NCBI RefSeq assembly: GCF_027622875.1
Contig: NZ_JAPZVP010000025.1
Span: 1 to 64,000, forward strand
DNA from: Glycomyces luteolus
GTDB taxonomy: Bacteria > Actinomycetota > Actinomycetes > Mycobacteriales > Micromonosporaceae
Direction: 5' to 3'
Length of the DNA: 64,000 nt
In this document: positions 9,730 to 18,346 of the stretch, piece by piece
Layout: each line of letters starts with the position of its first letter
Position numbering within the stretch: position 1 is the stretch's first letter
The notes under the pieces: model-generated
The model's input: only the letters and a program-made list of their open reading frames with translations
What the model was told of the DNA's origin: nothing
The model's database searches: none
Translations under genes and position numbers: made by a program

Positions 9730-9753
9730 CAGGCGGTCTCGCGGGCCCGCCTG
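9730..9753 (+). terminator. GC hairpin after glycosyltransferase operon
   Basis: 7-bp inverted repeat CAGGCGG / CCGCCTG with a 10-nt loop, 10 bp after the stop at 9720 and without a U-tract. Probable terminator. Confidence 0.45.
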
Positions 9754-9846
9754 AGAACCCGTCGAATGGTGCGGCGCTGATACGATGGCTTCACTCCGCG
9801 CCACTCCGCGCCCCGTCCCCCTGAGCGAACTTGAGGATCAGACACC

Positions 9847-10446
9847 ATGAGGAAGTTCGCGGCCCTCGTGCCGCTCTCGGCCGTGCTGCTCGTTGCCGCG
9901 TGCCAGTCTGGTGGCACCCCTGAGGAGGGCGGCGAGACGACCTCAGCGCCGGCGACCGTGGAGACCGCCCCGCCCGTACTCGATCCCGCAGTGGCCGCGA
10001 GCGTGTCCTTCGAGCTGCCCGCGCAGATGACCGAGAACACCACGGTCCCGTTCCCGTACCTGCTCGGGTATGAGCACACGTCGTGGAGCTACGACATCGG
10101 CGCCGAAGGCCTCGGCCCCGACGACCGCATCTTCGTCACCTCCTACCTCATGCCCGAGGGCACCACGTACCCCGACTACGAGTCGTCCCTCGCGTTCATC
10201 CGCGAGTACGACGCGCTGATCGTGAACGACGCGCACGAGGCCAGCCACAACCCGGCCCTGATCAACCGCCAGGAGGGCATCTTCCGGTTCGCGGTCCTCC
10301 GCATCGGCGAACGCACCCTCTACCAGCGGAACTTCTTCCTGTTCAACGAGAACCACGTCGTGCAGGTGACCTGCCAGTGGGAGAACACCCGCGCGATCCT
10401 CATCCCCTTCTGCGAAGAGATGCAGGAGACCCTCACGCTCAAGTAG
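9847..10446 (+). CDS. secreted lipoprotein of unknown function
   Basis: 199 aa. A short basic start, a hydrophobic segment and the lipobox LVAAC put the lipidated cysteine at residue 19. A Gly/Glu/Thr linker follows, then a globular part of about 150 residues with two further cysteines near the C-terminus (TCQWENTR and PFCEEM) that could form a disulfide. No family recognised. It stands alone between the glycosyltransferases and a convergent acyltransferase gene and should be anchored on the outer face of the membrane. Confidence 0.72.
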   Translation: MRKFAALVPLSAVLLVAACQSGGTPEEGGETTSAPATVETAPPVLDPAVAASVSFELPAQMTENTTVPFPYLLGYEHTSWSYDIGAEGLGPDDRIFVTSYLMPEGTTYPDYESSLAFIREYDALIVNDAHEASHNPALINRQEGIFRFAVLRIGERTLYQRNFFLFNENHVVQVTCQWENTRAILIPFCEEMQETLTLK

Positions 10447-10454
10447 CGCCGCGG

Positions 10455-10470
10455 GGCCCGTCTCCGGGCC
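10455..10470. terminator. short shared hairpin between convergent genes
   Basis: 6-bp stem GGCCCG / CGGGCC with TCTC loop, lying between the stops at 10446 (+) and 10478 (-). It could serve both directions. Weak evidence, as the stem is short. Confidence 0.35.
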
Positions 10471-10477
10471 GCCGCCG

Positions 10478-12814
10478 CTACTGCGGGAGCTGCTCTGCGA
10501 GCAGTGAGGCGATCGAGCGCATGTACGGCGTCGAGATGTGGTGCTTGTCGCGGTACACCATCATGCCGTCCACGATCACCGGGCACTTGCCGTCGACGCA
10601 GAACCAGCCGGTCGGCTCGACCACGGTCACGCCCAGCTCCTGCTGCAGGTCCATGCCCGCCTGCCGCCGCTCGGCGGCCTGGATGCCATCGTCCTGGTCG
10701 ATCGTGCACTCCTGCACCGAGTCCTCGTTGACGGCCAGGCACTCGGGGATCGACTCCTCGCCCCACGGGGTGTCGCCGATCGAGACCACGTGCTCTGCCT
10801 CGCCCTGGACGCGGCCGATCGTCTCCTCCCAGCCGTCGAGCCAGCGCTGCATGCGCTCGTCGTCGCCGTCCACACCGGCCATGCCTCCGGCCGTGGTGGT
10901 CCCGATGACCACCAGGTACGGGTTGATCTCGTCGATCTCCGCGAAAGCCGCCTCGCGCGCCTCATCGCACTCGGTGTACTCCACCCCGTCCTGCATCATG
11001 GTGGCGGACACCGGGGTGCACGAGCTCTTGGTGCGGGTCAGGAGCTTCCACCCGCGCTCCTCGGCGATCTGGTCGAGGGCCGGGAACCAGTGGCCCGCAT
11101 GGGAATCGCCGATGAGCACTACGACCGTGTCGGACTCGGTGTCGCCGAACTCGCAGTGGTCCGGCCACGAGGTCTCCTCGAAGCCGAGGTGGCAGCCGTT
11201 GTTGTAGGGCTCGGGCTTGTCGAACTCGGCCCCCGTCAGCGAAGGGACCATGTTCTCGGGGATCGAGGTCGTCTGCAGGCCCTCCTTGAGGCCCTGCTCG
11301 AGCGAGGAGAGGTCCTGCACCTGCTCGATGTCGTCCAGCGCCACCGTCTCCTCGGCCTCGGGGACCTTGGAGTACACGGTGCTGAAGGCGATGACGACGA
11401 AGAGCGCCACGAGCGAGCAGGCCACGCCGGAGAGTATGCCGTAGACCGGCTGGAGGCCGAGGAACTTCGCCTTGCGCACCGGGGTCTCGATGCAGGCGTA
11501 GGAGACCTGGGCGACGCCGACGGCGCTCGCCAGCAGGATGATGTTCAGCGTCAGCGACGGCTCGACCCCGACCCCGATCGCGAGCGGACCGAGGATCAGG
11601 ATCGGCCAGTGCCACAGGTAGAGGCTGTAGGAGATCTTGCCGAAGAACTGGAACGGCGCCGTCGACAGCAGCCGGGAGGCGGGGTTCTCGCCGGTGGCGG
11701 TGCCGGCGACGAGCACCATCATGGTGCCGAGGACCGGCAGCATCGCGGTGTAGCCGGGGAACGGGGTCGCCTCGGAGTAGAGCACCGCCGAGACGAGCAC
11801 CGCCGCGATGCCGATCAGACCGAGGACCGCCGCGGTCGCCTTCGGGACCTTCCGCCACGTGGGGAGGGTGAGTGCCAGCAGCGCCCCGGCGGCGAGCTCC
11901 CAGACCCGGGTGTGGGCGGCGTAGTAGGCGGCGGTCGGGTTCGTCTCGGTGATCGCGATCGAGGCGATCAGCGACAGCGCGAAGACCACCGAGATCGCGG
12001 CGACGGCGAAGCCGACGGCCTTGCGGGGCACGCGCTTCGCCAGCAGCAGGACGCCGATCAGCAGGAGCGGCCAGACGAAGTAGAACTGCTCTTCGACCGC
12101 CAGCGACCAGAACTGCTGGAACGGCGAGGGCGACTGGTCGGCGTTGAGGTATTCGGTCTGCTCCGCGATGAAGCGGTAGTTGACGATGTAGACGATGACC
12201 GTGAACGCGTCCTGCATGATGTCGCCGACGCGGGTCACGGGGAACCACAGCCACGATCCGACGACCGTGGCGGCGACGACCGCTCCCGCGGCCGGGAGGA
12301 TGCGGCGGGCACGGCGGGAGAAGAACCCGGACAGGGAGATGGTCCCGGTGTCGTGCATCTCCTTGACCAGCAGCGAGGTGATGAGGAACCCCGAGAGGAC
12401 GAAGAAGACGTCGACACCGACGTAGCCGCCCTTGAAGAACGAGAAGCCGGCATGGCCCAGCAGCACCAGGACCACCGCGACGGCGCGCAGCCCCTGGATG
12501 TCGGGGCGGAACCCGACGCCTTCCCAGCGGACGGCAGGGGGCTGCTCCGGCGGGGCGGCGACGGGGCGCGGGTGGCCGCCGGTGTCGGACGGCGACGGCG
12601 GCGCGGGGGCCCGGAACGCAGGACGCTGCGGGTACGGGCTCGGTGCGGTGCGCTGCGCGCCGGGGATGGGGCCGGACGGGGGAGCCATCCGGGGTGCACC
12701 TGGCGCCTGGGCGGTCATGCCGGCGGTGGTCGTCGGCAAGTGGAGGGTCTCCTCGTTGACTCCGGGTCCCGGGGCGGCGTTGTGCGGGGGCCTGGGGGCC
12801 TGAGGCGAGGTCAT
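10478..12814 (-). CDS. acyltransferase family 3 protein with C-terminal SGNH domain
   Basis: 778 aa, the size of OafA/YrhL-type O-acyltransferases. About 100 cytoplasmic residues rich in Pro and Ala come first. Next is the acyltransferase-3 membrane domain, which opens with RPDIQGLRAVAVVLVLLGHA and shows about ten transmembrane helices. A periplasmic-side SGNH hydrolase-like domain follows, with IGDSHAGHW near residue 570. The family moves acyl groups, usually acetyl, across the membrane and onto surface polysaccharide or peptidoglycan. Here the likely acceptor is the glycopolymer made by the neighbouring glycosyltransferases. The N-terminal Pro-rich extension is not part of the family core. 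Confidence 0.88.
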   Translation of the reverse strand: MTSPQAPRPPHNAAPGPGVNEETLHLPTTTAGMTAQAPGAPRMAPPSGPIPGAQRTAPSPYPQRPAFRAPAPPSPSDTGGHPRPVAAPPEQPPAVRWEGVGFRPDIQGLRAVAVVLVLLGHAGFSFFKGGYVGVDVFFVLSGFLITSLLVKEMHDTGTISLSGFFSRRARRILPAAGAVVAATVVGSWLWFPVTRVGDIMQDAFTVIVYIVNYRFIAEQTEYLNADQSPSPFQQFWSLAVEEQFYFVWPLLLIGVLLLAKRVPRKAVGFAVAAISVVFALSLIASIAITETNPTAAYYAAHTRVWELAAGALLALTLPTWRKVPKATAAVLGLIGIAAVLVSAVLYSEATPFPGYTAMLPVLGTMMVLVAGTATGENPASRLLSTAPFQFFGKISYSLYLWHWPILILGPLAIGVGVEPSLTLNIILLASAVGVAQVSYACIETPVRKAKFLGLQPVYGILSGVACSLVALFVVIAFSTVYSKVPEAEETVALDDIEQVQDLSSLEQGLKEGLQTTSIPENMVPSLTGAEFDKPEPYNNGCHLGFEETSWPDHCEFGDTESDTVVVLIGDSHAGHWFPALDQIAEERGWKLLTRTKSSCTPVSATMMQDGVEYTECDEAREAAFAEIDEINPYLVVIGTTTAGGMAGVDGDDERMQRWLDGWEETIGRVQGEAEHVVSIGDTPWGEESIPECLAVNEDSVQECTIDQDDGIQAAERRQAGMDLQQELGVTVVEPTGWFCVDGKCPVIVDGMMVYRDKHHISTPYMRSIASLLAEQLPQ

Positions 12815-13032
12815 GGTGCAGGGTTCTCCGTCTGAGGATGCCGGGGCGCGTCGGGTCGCCCCATCCTAGGCGCTTTGGTCCCGTCGAGCGGCGCAGCGTG
12901 GGCCTGCTCGGCTGTTCGGGCACACCTGTCGCGGAGCCGCGAGTCCTATCGTACCGACTCCGCGCCGAGTGCACGTCCCTGCTTGGGCGGCAATGCTTCG
13001 CCGTCGCTCACCCTGGGTCCGCCGATGCGCGA

Positions 13033-13065
13033 AAGGCCCCGGCCTGGGTCGCAGGTCGGGGCCTT
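13033..13065 (-). terminator. strong hairpin terminator of the export operon
   Basis: 14-bp stem (one G-T pair) with a 5-nt loop, arms AAGGCCCC...and ...GGGGCCTT, 10 bp beyond the permease stop at 13076 on the minus strand. T residues flank the base. Likely ends the nucleotidyltransferase-dehydrogenase-permease transcript. Confidence 0.7.
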
Positions 13066-13075
13066 CTCGGTTGGT

Positions 13076-14755
13076 CTAGAGCGCCTTGAGGACTCGCGGT
13101 TCGACCCGGTAGAAGATCCAGCGGCCGAAGAACATCAGGAACGCGGAGACGCCCACGGAGACGCTGAGCTGGAAGGTGGTCGGCGCCAGCTCGGGGATGA
13201 AGACCGCCCGGTGCATCGAGAAGATGCCGATGAGCGGGTTCGACGAGAAGACGTCGTACAGCCAGGGGTTCTCTTCCATGGTCGGCGCTTCGGAGACCTT
13301 GGTGACCGGGTAGATGATCGCCGAGGCGTAGAAGAGCACCCGCATGATGAGCGGCAGGAAGCGCGAGACGTCCTTGTAGAGGACGTTGAGTCCGGCGAGG
13401 ACGAACACCATGCCGGCCAGCAGCATCGTCTGCACCAGGATCGCCGGGAACAGCCACAGCAGGTTGAGCCCGAACTTGCCGCCCTGCCAGATCGCGACGG
13501 CGAGGAGGATCGGGAAGCCGACCGCGTACTCCGCGAAGCGCGCGAAGACCTTCGAGACCGGGAAGACCTCTCTGGGGACCTTCATGACCGTGATGAGCGC
13601 CGCCTGGCCGCCGAGGGACTTGGCGCCCTCGTTGACCGCGGAACTGAACCACTGGTAGGCGAAGATGCCGGAGACGATGAACAGCAGGTAGCCCGCGCGG
13701 TCGCCGTTCTCGTCCTTGGGCATGGCGTTGCTGCCGCCGAAGACGAGGTCGAACACGAACCAGTAGATGACCGTGAGGCCGAGCGGCTCGATGAGCGACC
13801 AGATGTAGCCCATCACCGTCCCCTGGTACTTGACGGCGAGGTCGCGGCGGACCAGGACCGACAGGGCGTACCGGTGGCGCAGGAGCGCGGTGAAGCCGGT
13901 CGTCAGCGGGAACTTCCGCTTGAGCGGCTTGACCTCGGCGGTCCGGACGCCGGGGCCCTCGTCGCTGCGGGCCGAGTCCAGGAACGCCGGGAGCTCGGCG
14001 GTGTCGTCGAGGTTGCGGCGGATGTGCGAGGCCCCGGCCACCGGCATGTCGCGGTTGGGTTCGGCGCGGGTCGCGTAGGGCGCCTGCGGGACCTGGTTGG
14101 CCGGGTTCTGCGGCGCAGAGGGCTGCTGGCCCTGGTGCTGCGCCGCGGCGGGCGGCGGCGTCTGGGTGTGCGGGGCCGGAGGCGTCTGGCCGTGCGGAGC
14201 CGGAGCCGTCGCCGGAGGCGGCGGGGGCTGCTGCGGCTGGTAGTGGCCCGGCGCGGGCTGGCCGTACGGGTTCGGCTGGCCCGGCCCGTTGTGCGAGGGC
14301 CCGGGGCCGTGCGGCTGCGGCGACCCGTAGGGCTGCTGCGGCTGGCCGGGACCGTGCGGCGGAGGCGGCGCACCGTACGGCTGCTGCCCTTGGGGCGCAC
14401 CGTAACCGGGGTTCGGGGCCGGGCTCTGGTGGTGCGCCGGGGCGCCGTGCGCCTGCGGCTGTCCGGCGGGCGCCGCGTACGAGGCCGGGCCGTAGCCCTG
14501 CGGCGGCTGCGGGGCCTGGCCGGGGTTCGGCGCGCCCGGGTGGCCCGGGGTGATGCCGGGCGCGGCGGACGGCGGCGGGCTCGCGAACGCCGCCGAACCG
14601 GAGCTCAAGGCCCCCGGCGGGTATCCCGCGGGGGTGGCCGAAGGCCCGGGACCGAAGCCGCCCTGGGGAGCGGCCGCATCGGAGTTCTCCGGGCTCCCGT
14701 CGTTGTTTCCGGCTGGGCCGGAGACGCCGTCGGGGTGCGGGCTAATCGAGCTCAT
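13076..14755 (-). CDS. ABC-2 type polysaccharide export permease with Pro/Gly/Gln-rich N-terminus
   Basis: 559 aa. The C-terminal 280 residues carry six hydrophobic segments and the Wzm/TagG-like ABC-2 pattern, beginning RDLAVKYQGTVMGYIWSLIEPL, which exports lipid-linked teichoic acid or O-antigen-type polymer. The first 220 or so residues are low-complexity Pro, Gly, Gln, Ala repeats not typical of the family. The ATG overlaps the stop of the upstream dehydrogenase gene by 14 nt, so translation is coupled. No ATP-binding partner (Wzt/TagH) is in this window; it must be encoded elsewhere. The gene ends at a strong hairpin. Confidence 0.82.
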   Translation of the reverse strand: MSSISPHPDGVSGPAGNNDGSPENSDAAAPQGGFGPGPSATPAGYPPGALSSGSAAFASPPPSAAPGITPGHPGAPNPGQAPQPPQGYGPASYAAPAGQPQAHGAPAHHQSPAPNPGYGAPQGQQPYGAPPPPHGPGQPQQPYGSPQPHGPGPSHNGPGQPNPYGQPAPGHYQPQQPPPPPATAPAPHGQTPPAPHTQTPPPAAAQHQGQQPSAPQNPANQVPQAPYATRAEPNRDMPVAGASHIRRNLDDTAELPAFLDSARSDEGPGVRTAEVKPLKRKFPLTTGFTALLRHRYALSVLVRRDLAVKYQGTVMGYIWSLIEPLGLTVIYWFVFDLVFGGSNAMPKDENGDRAGYLLFIVSGIFAYQWFSSAVNEGAKSLGGQAALITVMKVPREVFPVSKVFARFAEYAVGFPILLAVAIWQGGKFGLNLLWLFPAILVQTMLLAGMVFVLAGLNVLYKDVSRFLPLIMRVLFYASAIIYPVTKVSEAPTMEENPWLYDVFSSNPLIGIFSMHRAVFIPELAPTTFQLSVSVGVSAFLMFFGRWIFYRVEPRVLKAL

Positions 14756-15797
14756 GCATCATCTCCGTCAGGTGTCGCTCCAGCGCCACCGAGTCCAGTT
14801 CACGATGTTCGAGAATCGTATAACGGCCTGGCCGGGTCTTCGGCGCGTAGGCCACCGCTGTGGCGAGCTCCGCGGTGTTCAACCCGAGTTCATTTGCGGT
14901 GCGCGGCAGGCCGTGCCGTTTCAGGGCGGCCGACAGCTCTTGGAACAGGGCCTTGTCGCCCCGCAGCCACGTGCAGATCAGCGCCCCGACCCCGCCCTGC
15001 GCCCCGTGGGACGCCAGGCCGGGGTGGAGCGCCTCGAGCGCGTGCGCGATCTCGTGGCATCCGCCCGAGCAGGGGCGGGACGATCCGGCCATGCTCGAGG
15101 CGAGTCCGCCTTGGATGAGCGCGTCCGCGAGGGTGGCCAGGAACGCGTCGTCGGCGATGGTGCCGGGGTGGCGCAGCACGGCCTCGGCCCCGGTGCGGGC
15201 GATGGCGGCCGCGAGGCCGTCCACGGGTTCGCCGTTCACCTCGTGCGAGAGCTGCCAGTCGGCCACGGCCGAGAGGTTCGTCAGCGCGTCGCCGATGCCC
15301 GACTGCAGCTGGTGCGCGGGGGCGTGGCGGATGAAGTCGAGGTCGGCGAGGACCGCGAGCGGCGGGTGGACCCCGTACGAGACCGAGACGCCGTCGCGTT
15401 CGAGCGAGGCGGTCGGGGACGCGAGGCCGTCGTGGGCGAGGCTCGTGGCGACTGAGACCATCGGCAGGCCGAGGTCGGACGCGGCCCATTTCGCGGTGTC
15501 GAGGAGCTTCCCGCCGCCGATGCCGACGAGCGCGTCGACGCGGTGGTCGTCGCGGAGGCGCTTGGTGAGCTCTTTGGCGCTGGCGAGACTGCCCGGGGCG
15601 ACGGTGTGGACCGTGGCGTCGGGCAGGTGGTCGAGCTCGGCCGCGATGCTCTCACCGAGGCCGGGCCCGAGGGCGACGGCGACGCGGCCGCCCGAGGAGA
15701 TCCTGGAGTCGGCGAGCAGTTCGGGGAGACGCCCCAGCGCTCCGGCCGAGACTTCCACGGTGATCGGCGCCAAGACGGTGCGCGCGAAGGTCGGCAA
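14742..15797 (-). CDS. sn-glycerol-1-phosphate dehydrogenase-like (iron-containing alcohol dehydrogenase fold)
   Basis: About 351 aa from a TTG start one base after the upstream stop, with AAGGG upstream; a longer in-frame TTG at 15839 would overlap the previous gene. The NAD-binding motif GIGGGKLLDTAK lies in the first third. Metal ligands match AraM/EgsA-type enzymes: Asp in GIGDALTN, His in RPCSGGCHEIAH and His in SHGAQGG. The family reduces dihydroxyacetone phosphate to sn-glycerol 1-phosphate. Between a nucleotidyltransferase and an export permease, the product probably becomes an activated alditol phosphate for an envelope polymer rather than archaeal-type lipid. The substrate is inferred. 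Confidence 0.75.
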   Translation of the reverse strand: MPTFARTVLAPITVEVSAGALGRLPELLADSRISSGGRVAVALGPGLGESIAAELDHLPDATVHTVAPGSLASAKELTKRLRDDHRVDALVGIGGGKLLDTAKWAASDLGLPMVSVATSLAHDGLASPTASLERDGVSVSYGVHPPLAVLADLDFIRHAPAHQLQSGIGDALTNLSAVADWQLSHEVNGEPVDGLAAAIARTGAEAVLRHPGTIADDAFLATLADALIQGGLASSMAGSSRPCSGGCHEIAHALEALHPGLASHGAQGGVGALICTWLRGDKALFQELSAALKRHGLPRTANELGLNTAELATAVAYAPKTRPGRYTILEHRELDSVALERHLTEMMHELD

Positions 15798-15798
15798 A

Positions 15799-16560
15799 CT
15801 AGAGGCCCTTCGCGCTGTGTCGCCTGGATCGCTCCGCAAGCTGCGCGATCGCTTTAGCGGCGGCCCAGTCGGCGTGGTCGTCCACTTCGGTCCATGCCAC
15901 GGGCCCGGTGGAGACGGTGCCGATCTGCCCGGCTTCGGCGAGGAGCTGGTAGGCGTCCTCGTAGTAGAGGGTCGAGTCGCGGGTGAAGGTCGCTTCGAGG
16001 GCCTTGGTGAGGTCCGCGGCGAGTCCGGCTGGGATGAGGCTGACGCCGATGTACTCGCCCGCGGCGGTGGCGATCGGCTGCTGCTTGTGGATGAGCTCGA
16101 CGCCGCCTTCGCCGACGCGCACCTTCATCGCCTCGTCGGTGAGCTGCTTGTGGTCGTCGAGCGCGAGGAGCAGCCGCGGGTCGGTCTCGGCGGCCGCGAG
16201 GAGGCTCCGCTCGATGCTCGTGGGGTGCACGGTGTCGCCGTTGACCAGGACGGCGCCCTGGCGGTAGTGGTCCCGGGCGGTCCACAGCGAGTACGCGTTG
16301 TTCCAGTGCGGCTTGTCGTTGTCGACGATGGCGACGCTGACGCCGTAGCGGTCCTCGAGGACCGGGACGTGCTCGCGGATCTTCCCGGCGGCGTGGCCGA
16401 CGGTGATCGCGAGGTCGGTGACGCCGACCTCGGCCAGGCCCCGCACGATCGTGTCGAGGATCGTCTCCGTCTCGGTGACCGGCAGGAGGGTCTTGGGGAG
16501 CACGTCGGTGTCAGGGCGCAGGCGCTGTCCCTGTCCGGCGGCGAGGATGACGCCTCTCAC
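15799..16560 (-). CDS. sugar/alditol-phosphate nucleotidyltransferase
   Basis: 253 aa, the usual length for short NTP-transferase-fold enzymes. The signature is at the N-terminus: GVILAAGQGQRLRP then LPKTLLPV, with Lys for phosphate binding. VNGDTV near 110 supplies the first metal-binding aspartate and EVDDHADW near 228 the second. The family includes LicC-like cytidylyltransferases and glucose-1-phosphate nucleotidyltransferases. It is first in an operon with the glycerol-1-phosphate-dehydrogenase-like gene (stop and start one base apart) and the permease. A CDP-activated glycerol or similar product would be coherent, but base and sugar specificity cannot be read from the sequence. Confidence 0.8.
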   Translation of the reverse strand: MRGVILAAGQGQRLRPDTDVLPKTLLPVTETETILDTIVRGLAEVGVTDLAITVGHAAGKIREHVPVLEDRYGVSVAIVDNDKPHWNNAYSLWTARDHYRQGAVLVNGDTVHPTSIERSLLAAAETDPRLLLALDDHKQLTDEAMKVRVGEGGVELIHKQQPIATAAGEYIGVSLIPAGLAADLTKALEATFTRDSTLYYEDAYQLLAEAGQIGTVSTGPVAWTEVDDHADWAAAKAIAQLAERSRRHSAKGL

Positions 16561-16621
16561 GAGTTTGCGGCCTTCCGATCGACGGCTGTGAACCCGCCTA
16601 GTTTACAAGTCCCGAAAGGGG

Positions 16622-16668
16622 GGAGGCCCCTGCCGAGTGTGCGCCTGCACACGTCGGCCGGGGCCTCC
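16622..16668. terminator. long interrupted hairpin between operons
   Basis: About 20 paired bases: GGAGGCCCC with GGGGCCTCC, then GCCGA with TCGGC, then GTGTGC with GCACAC, 4-nt loop and two small bulges. It lies about 140 bp downstream of icd on the minus strand, upstream of the nucleotidyltransferase gene. Probably ends icd transcription. Confidence 0.5.
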
Positions 16669-16784
16669 AACTGGAAGGGGCGCCAACCGCGAAGCCTGCG
16701 AGCGGTTCAATGCGCTCGGTCGCCTGAGCGGTCGCCGCTGCCTTCTACAACGAGCCTCGTAGGGCCCGGTTGCGAACTATTTCG

Positions 16785-16802
16785 CACTCTTCGCGAAGAG
16801 TG
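16785..16802. repeat. 18-bp perfect palindrome next to the icd stop codon
   Basis: CACTCTTCG followed directly by its reverse complement, 7 bp past the icd stop at 16810. As RNA it forms a short stem with a tight loop. It could be part of the icd terminator, an mRNA-stability stem or a protein-binding site. Confidence 0.5.
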
Positions 16803-16809
16803 TCGGCGA

Positions 16810-18033
16810 TTACTTCGAGGAGATGCTCTTGGCGAGGTTCTCCGACAGGGTGTCGAGGAACTCGTCCGTGCTCTGCCACTCCTGGTCCCTGCCGATGAGC
16901 GCGGCGAGGTCCTTGGTCATCTTGCCGCTCTCGACGGTGTCGATGACGACCTTCTCGAGCTCGTTCGCGAAGCCGGTGACCTCGGGCGTGTTGTCGAGCT
17001 TGCCGCGGTGGGCGAGGCCGCGGGTCCACGCGAAGATCGAGGCGATCGGGTTGGTCGAGGTCTTCTCGCCGCGCTGGTGGGCGCGGTAGTGGCGGGTCAC
17101 GGTGCCGTGGGCGGCCTCGGCCTCGACGGTCTTGCCGTCGGGGGTCATGAGCACGGAGGTCATGAGGCCGAGCGAGCCGAAGCCCTGCGCGACGATGTCG
17201 GACTGGACGTCGCCGTCGTAGTTCTTGCAGGCCCAGACGTAGCCGCCCTGCCACTTGAGCGCGGCGGCGACCATGTCGTCGATGAGGCGGTGCTCGTAGG
17301 TGAGGCCCTTGGCCTCGAAGTCCGCCTTGTAGTCGTTGTCGAAGATCTCCTGGAAGGTGTCCTTGAACATGCCGTCGTAGGCCTTCAGGATGGTGTTCTT
17401 GGTGGACATGTACACCGGGTAGTTCCGGGCCAGGCCGTAGCGGAACGAGGCGTGGGCGAAGTCCTCGATGGACTTCTTGAAGTTGTACATGCTCAGGGCG
17501 ACGCCGCCGCCCTCCGGGTAGCGGGCGACCTCGAACTCCATGGGCTCGGTGCCGTCGTCCGGGGTGAAGGTGACGGTGAGCGTGCCGGGGCGGTCGACCT
17601 TGAAGTCGGTGGCGCGGTACTGGTCGCCGAAGGCGTGGCGGCCGACGATGATCGGCTCGGTCCAGCCCGGGACCAGGCGCGGCACGTTGCTCATGATGAT
17701 CGGCTCGCGGAAGATGGTGCCGCCGAGGATGTTGCGGATGGTGCCGTTCGGGGAGCGCCACATCCTCTTGAGGCCGAACTCCTCGACGCGGGCCTCGTCG
17801 GGGGTGATGGTGGCGCACTTGACGCCGACGTTGTACTGGCTGATCGCGTTGGCGGCGTCCACGGTGACCTGGTCGTCGGTGGCGTCGCGGTGCTCGATGG
17901 AGAGGTCGTAGTACTTGAGGTCCACGTCCAGGTAGGGGTGGATCAGCTCGTCCTTGATCTTGCTCCAGATGATGCGGGTCATCTCGTCGCCGTCGAGCTC
18001 GACGACCGGGTTCGCCACTTTGATCTTCGCCAT
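16810..18033 (-). CDS. icd: NADP-dependent isocitrate dehydrogenase, dimeric type
   Basis: 407 aa, matching the homodimeric IDH subfamily shared with eukaryotic cytosolic IDH1. Near the N-terminus [14 protein letters not shown] and the substrate-loop region [13 protein letters not shown] at about 100-112 are diagnostic. The metal-binding aspartates fall near [20 protein letters not shown], and the NADP-binding GTVTRHYR lies near 310. It oxidises isocitrate to 2-oxoglutarate with CO2 release in the cytoplasmic TCA cycle and is a main NADPH source. Monocistronic; ATG preceded by GGAGAGG. Upstream lies a dyad at 18113-18128 that could control it. Confidence 0.96.
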   Translation of the reverse strand: MAKIKVANPVVELDGDEMTRIIWSKIKDELIHPYLDVDLKYYDLSIEHRDATDDQVTVDAANAISQYNVGVKCATITPDEARVEEFGLKRMWRSPNGTIRNILGGTIFREPIIMSNVPRLVPGWTEPIIVGRHAFGDQYRATDFKVDRPGTLTVTFTPDDGTEPMEFEVARYPEGGGVALSMYNFKKSIEDFAHASFRYGLARNYPVYMSTKNTILKAYDGMFKDTFQEIFDNDYKADFEAKGLTYEHRLIDDMVAAALKWQGGYVWACKNYDGDVQSDIVAQGFGSLGLMTSVLMTPDGKTVEAEAAHGTVTRHYRAHQRGEKTSTNPIASIFAWTRGLAHRGKLDNTPEVTGFANELEKVVIDTVESGKMTKDLAALIGRDQEWQSTDEFLDTLSENLAKSISSK

Positions 18034-18346
18034 AGTCTCGCTACCTCTCCTCGCGCCTACCTGCGCCTGGGTTGACTGCGCCTCTAGAGGGCGCCGGAGC
18101 CATCGCCCCTAACAGTACGAGCGTACTGGCTTTACCGTGGAAGCCGCGCCCGGCCCCGGGAGTCAATGGTCACAGCACGGACGCACCGATAACGATTCCG
18201 TCTCAAGGCTGGCGTGCGCGGGGTCACGACGGGTAGCTTTCTTAACTAGAAACAATCTTTCCAATTTGTTTCGCCCCCCGTCGTCCGAGGCTCACCGGCT
18301 CTTCCGCGAGTCGGGGTCCCGATTAGCGCACGAAGGAGTGCCCGAG
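18034..18346. promoter_or_regulatory. divergent control region between icd and the ABC importer
   Basis: 313 bp with no gene. Two dyads stand out. CAGTAC-4 nt-GTACTG at 18113-18128 is about 80 bp upstream of the icd start. GAAACAA-10 nt-TTGTTTC at 18249-18272 lies in an AT-rich patch 75 bp before the importer start and is the better candidate operator for that operon. No clear -35/-10 pair could be fixed. Confidence 0.5.

Noticed and set aside
6046-9804. 1252-codon open frame on the minus strand
   Set aside because: It runs antisense to two glycosyltransferase genes that have clear motifs; its translation is Arg/Gly/Pro/Glu-rich with no domain, as expected for GC-rich shadow frames.
10538-12835. 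Long plus-strand frame opposite the acyltransferase gene
   Set aside because: Composition is Asp/Arg/Glu/Gly repeats and it mirrors a well-supported gene.
14860-18075. 1071-codon plus-strand frame
   Set aside because: Antisense to nucleotidyltransferase, dehydrogenase and icd genes; no domain or ribosome site.
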